Assembly (NCBI GenBank): GCA_947089135.1
Contig: CAMUJF010000030.1
Coordinates: 1 to 13,733 of the forward strand
Direction: 5' to 3'
Source of the DNA: an uncultured Clostridia bacterium
GTDB lineage: Bacteria; Bacillota; Clostridia; Oscillospirales; Ruminococcaceae
Length of the DNA: 13,733 nucleotides
Shown: positions 12,107-13,733 of the stretch, piece by piece
Position numbering within the stretch: position 1 is the stretch's first letter
Layout: each line of letters begins with the position of its first letter
The notes under the pieces: model-generated
The model's database searches: none
Told to the model about the DNA's origin: nothing
What the model saw: the letters and a program-made list of their open reading frames with translations, nothing else
Position numbers and translations under genes: made by a program

Positions 12107-13440
12107 CAACAATACTTACCACAATTTTAGAAACGATATCTGACAGTATTTTGCTTTTGGCAATTATTAATATGGTAAATACGTTATATAAAAATATGAT
12201 CGATTCATCGGTCCAAAATAAAAAACGGTTAATAATTACCATTGGAATATCTTGTATATTAAGCATAGCTTTTAATCAAAACTTTTTTAACCAGTTAATT
12301 TTTCTTAAATGGATATATATAATTGTAAACTTTTCCAAGTATTCCTTACTGACAGCATATATGTATAAACTTTTTACGGCAAAATCATTAATGATTTCGT
12401 TTATTATACAGTTTATATGTTCAACCGTTGCGTCGGGATTAGCAAGCTTGAGCCCGATCACAAAAATAAAAGATATATACTTTTTAAACATTGTTTTAAA
12501 TTTTGCTGTCAGGACGATAATGCTGTTAATTATTCTCTATATAAAAAGTAAAAACGAATATGGAAATATCCAAACGTTTGCTGTAGTTATTCCAACGCAC
12601 ATATACGTGCTTATTTTACTTTCTTTGTCCATATCTGACTGCTTGATCCAAACAGCTAATTTTTCAACATCCAATATCGGCGGACAAATTCAAATAATAA
12701 GAATACTTGCTTTGTCAATTATAATTTGTACTGCGGTAATTATAATGTCATTGCTGTTTAATGTTGTTTCAAAAAAGTATCAGAGCGATATCAACAACAC
12801 TCTGAAAAAGCAAATTGAGTCTCAGCTGTATCACTACAATCAGCTTGAGAAAATAAATTCCGAGATAAGAAGCTTTAAACACGATTACATAAACCATATC
12901 AAATGTATCAGTTCCATGCTTTCAAAAAAAGAATATGACGACCTTTTTAAATATCTCAACAGATTATCAGCTTCGTTTCCAAGCCCGTCGTTCTTATTTG
13001 AAACGGGAAATTATATTGCCGATGCCATTCTGTCCGAGAAGCAAGTCAATTCTCCCGATAATGTTTCGATAGAATTTGATGGTGTTATACCCTCAAATAT
13101 AGACAATACCGATCTATGCATAATATTGTCAAATGCTCTTGATAATGCTGTTGAAGCGTGCTGTTTATGCGCGGGAGATAAAATAATCAATGTATACGGA
13201 GCTTTTGTACATGGATATTTTCTTCTGAAAATAAAAAATCCTACCGTGAACACTAATGTTAACGGTAAGATGGCAACTACAAAAGCAGACAAGTTAAATC
13301 ATGGCTTCGGTCTTGCAAACATAAAAAGAACAGTGGATAAGTACAGCGGACACACCAGCATAAGCTGTGAGGATAACTTTTTCACTCTTAATATAACTTT
13401 TTCAAATTTTTCTGATAACGATAATAAAATAAATTATTAA
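12103..13440 (+). CDS. AgrC/ComD-like membrane histidine kinase (HPK10 type)
   Basis: The 445-residue protein has an N-terminal half with about six or seven hydrophobic helices between residues 8 and 217, and no large extracellular domain, as in peptide-pheromone receptors. A coiled linker (about 220-255) leads to the dimerisation motif SFKHDYINHI with phosphoacceptor H260. The GHKL ATPase follows: the N box LSNALDNAVEAC (N344, N348) and the G box HGFGLANIKRTV. The F-x-H-D-Y-x-N form is the HPK10 signature of AgrC and ComD. It starts inside the stop of the regulator gene. No agrB, agrD or exporter gene is near, so its ligand is not the usual cyclic peptide made on site; the tandem micropeptides across the shared intergenic region are the nearest candidates. 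Confidence 0.92.
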   Translation: MTTILTTILETISDSILLLAIINMVNTLYKNMIDSSVQNKKRLIITIGISCILSIAFNQNFFNQLIFLKWIYIIVNFSKYSLLTAYMYKLFTAKSLMISFIIQFICSTVASGLASLSPITKIKDIYFLNIVLNFAVRTIMLLIILYIKSKNEYGNIQTFAVVIPTHIYVLILLSLSISDCLIQTANFSTSNIGGQIQIIRILALSIIICTAVIIMSLLFNVVSKKYQSDINNTLKKQIESQLYHYNQLEKINSEIRSFKHDYINHIKCISSMLSKKEYDDLFKYLNRLSASFPSPSFLFETGNYIADAILSEKQVNSPDNVSIEFDGVIPSNIDNTDLCIILSNALDNAVEACCLCAGDKIINVYGAFVHGYFLLKIKNPTVNTNVNGKMATTKADKLNHGFGLANIKRTVDKYSGHTSISCEDNFFTLNITFSNFSDNDNKINY

Positions 13441-13500
13441 CAGGAAAACATTTTATAAATAAAATATCGAGACCCCACCAAATTTTGTGTAAAACCGAAT

Positions 13501-13557
13501 AAAGCAGTTCCGATCAGACAAGACTTAGGGTAAGGAAAAAAATCTGAAAGGAAGTGT
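13501..13557 (+). promoter_or_regulatory. IS leader hairpin that can mask the transposase ribosome site
   Basis: AAAGCAGTTCC (13501-13511) and TCAGA (13514-13518) can pair with TCTGA (13543-13547) and GGAAGTGTTTT (from 13550). The right arm contains the Shine-Dalgarno sequence AAAGGAAG. Similar masking limits transposase synthesis from outside transcripts in several IS families. The remnant copy keeps a better-paired version. Confidence 0.5.
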
Positions 13558-13564
13558 TTTTATT

Positions 13565-13733
13565 ATGGAAAAAACATCAAAGGAGTTACTGAAAGAATTT
13601 GTGAGCAGCCAACATTTTACAAGCACAACAGACATTATGAACAGCATGAAGGAGTTGTTCAGAGACGTGTTACAGACAGTAATGGAGGCGGAACTTGAAG
13701 AAAAACTCGGTTACGAAAAAAGCGAACGTGTGT
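13565..13733 (+). CDS. IS256/Mutator-type transposase, N-terminal part
   Basis: The 56 codons visible begin MEKTSKELLKEFV and include a segment, VLQTVMEAELEEKLGYEKSER, that matches the conserved N-terminal region of IS256-family (Mutator-like) transposases (E-A-E-L-x-x-x-L-G-Y-E-K). The DDE catalytic core would lie beyond the window. ATG 13565 has AAAGGAAG (13547-13554) upstream. It appears intact as far as visible, so this IS may be active, unlike the deleted copy near 10100. Confidence 0.9.
   Translation, partial: MEKTSKELLKEFVSSQHFTSTTDIMNSMKELFRDVLQTVMEAELEEKLGYEKSERV

Larger units (their letters stand above)
13469..13733 (+). mobile_element. IS256-family insertion sequence, left end (runs off the window)
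   Basis: GAGACCCCACCAAATTTTGTG at 13469-13489 is a likely left terminal repeat, since its degenerate inverted partner is found at the right end of the remnant near 10226. A leader of about 75 bases and the transposase start follow. The insertion lies 28 bases after the kinase stop codon. The target duplication and right end are outside the window. Confidence 0.8.

Overview
The window looks like a chromosomal segment of a fibre-degrading Gram-positive anaerobe of the Ruminococcus/Oscillospiraceae type. This is inferred from strong GGAGG ribosome sites, consensus sigma-A promoters, short U-tailed terminators, lipobox lipoproteins, and the mix of clostridial mobile-element debris with plant-polysaccharide enzymes. 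No RNA gene or CRISPR array was seen.

Positions 1-2150 are remains of mobile elements. A SLOG/DUF1273-type gene overlaps closely with an unrecognised acidic protein gene. They are followed by a tyrosine integrase pseudogene on the minus strand, which carries an in-frame stop, a frameshift and an apparent internal deletion, and then by the N-terminal stub of an IS5-type transposase.

Positions 2248-9959 form a glycan-utilisation cluster with moderate GC. A cytoplasmic GH31 glycosidase, a serine beta-lactamase-fold hydrolase and an acetyl-xylan-esterase-like alpha/beta hydrolase form one operon. An AraC-family regulator with its own promoter follows, then a GH5 lipoprotein and a sugar-binding lipoprotein in a second operon. 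Surface GH5, a binding protein, intracellular GH31 and an esterase together fit use of an acetylated, substituted glucan such as xyloglucan; the substrate is an inference. The AraC and GH5 promoters share a GCACA-type box at the same distance upstream of the -35 element.

Positions 9960-10440 hold no gene. They contain an orphan promoter, a deleted IS256-family remnant and two terminators facing opposite ways.

Positions 10412-13440 are visibly more AT-rich and hold the most interesting locus. On the minus strand, three tandem ~123-bp repeats each encode a 14-residue hydrophobic peptide (MSVWFYVLYIILGE twice, MDFWFYVLYIILGE once) behind a strong Shine-Dalgarno site. The third copy is tightly coupled to a gene for a 154-residue protein. 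Divergently, a consensus promoter drives an overlapping pair: a LytTR response regulator and an AgrC/ComD-like multi-membrane histidine kinase. No AgrB, AgrD or peptide exporter is present. The layout suggests a leaderless micropeptide signalling or sensing system; a type I toxin array or a translational-coupling leader are alternatives. IS256-family sequences in the same orientation lie on both sides: the deleted remnant to the left, and to the right an intact left end with the start of a transposase cut by the window edge.
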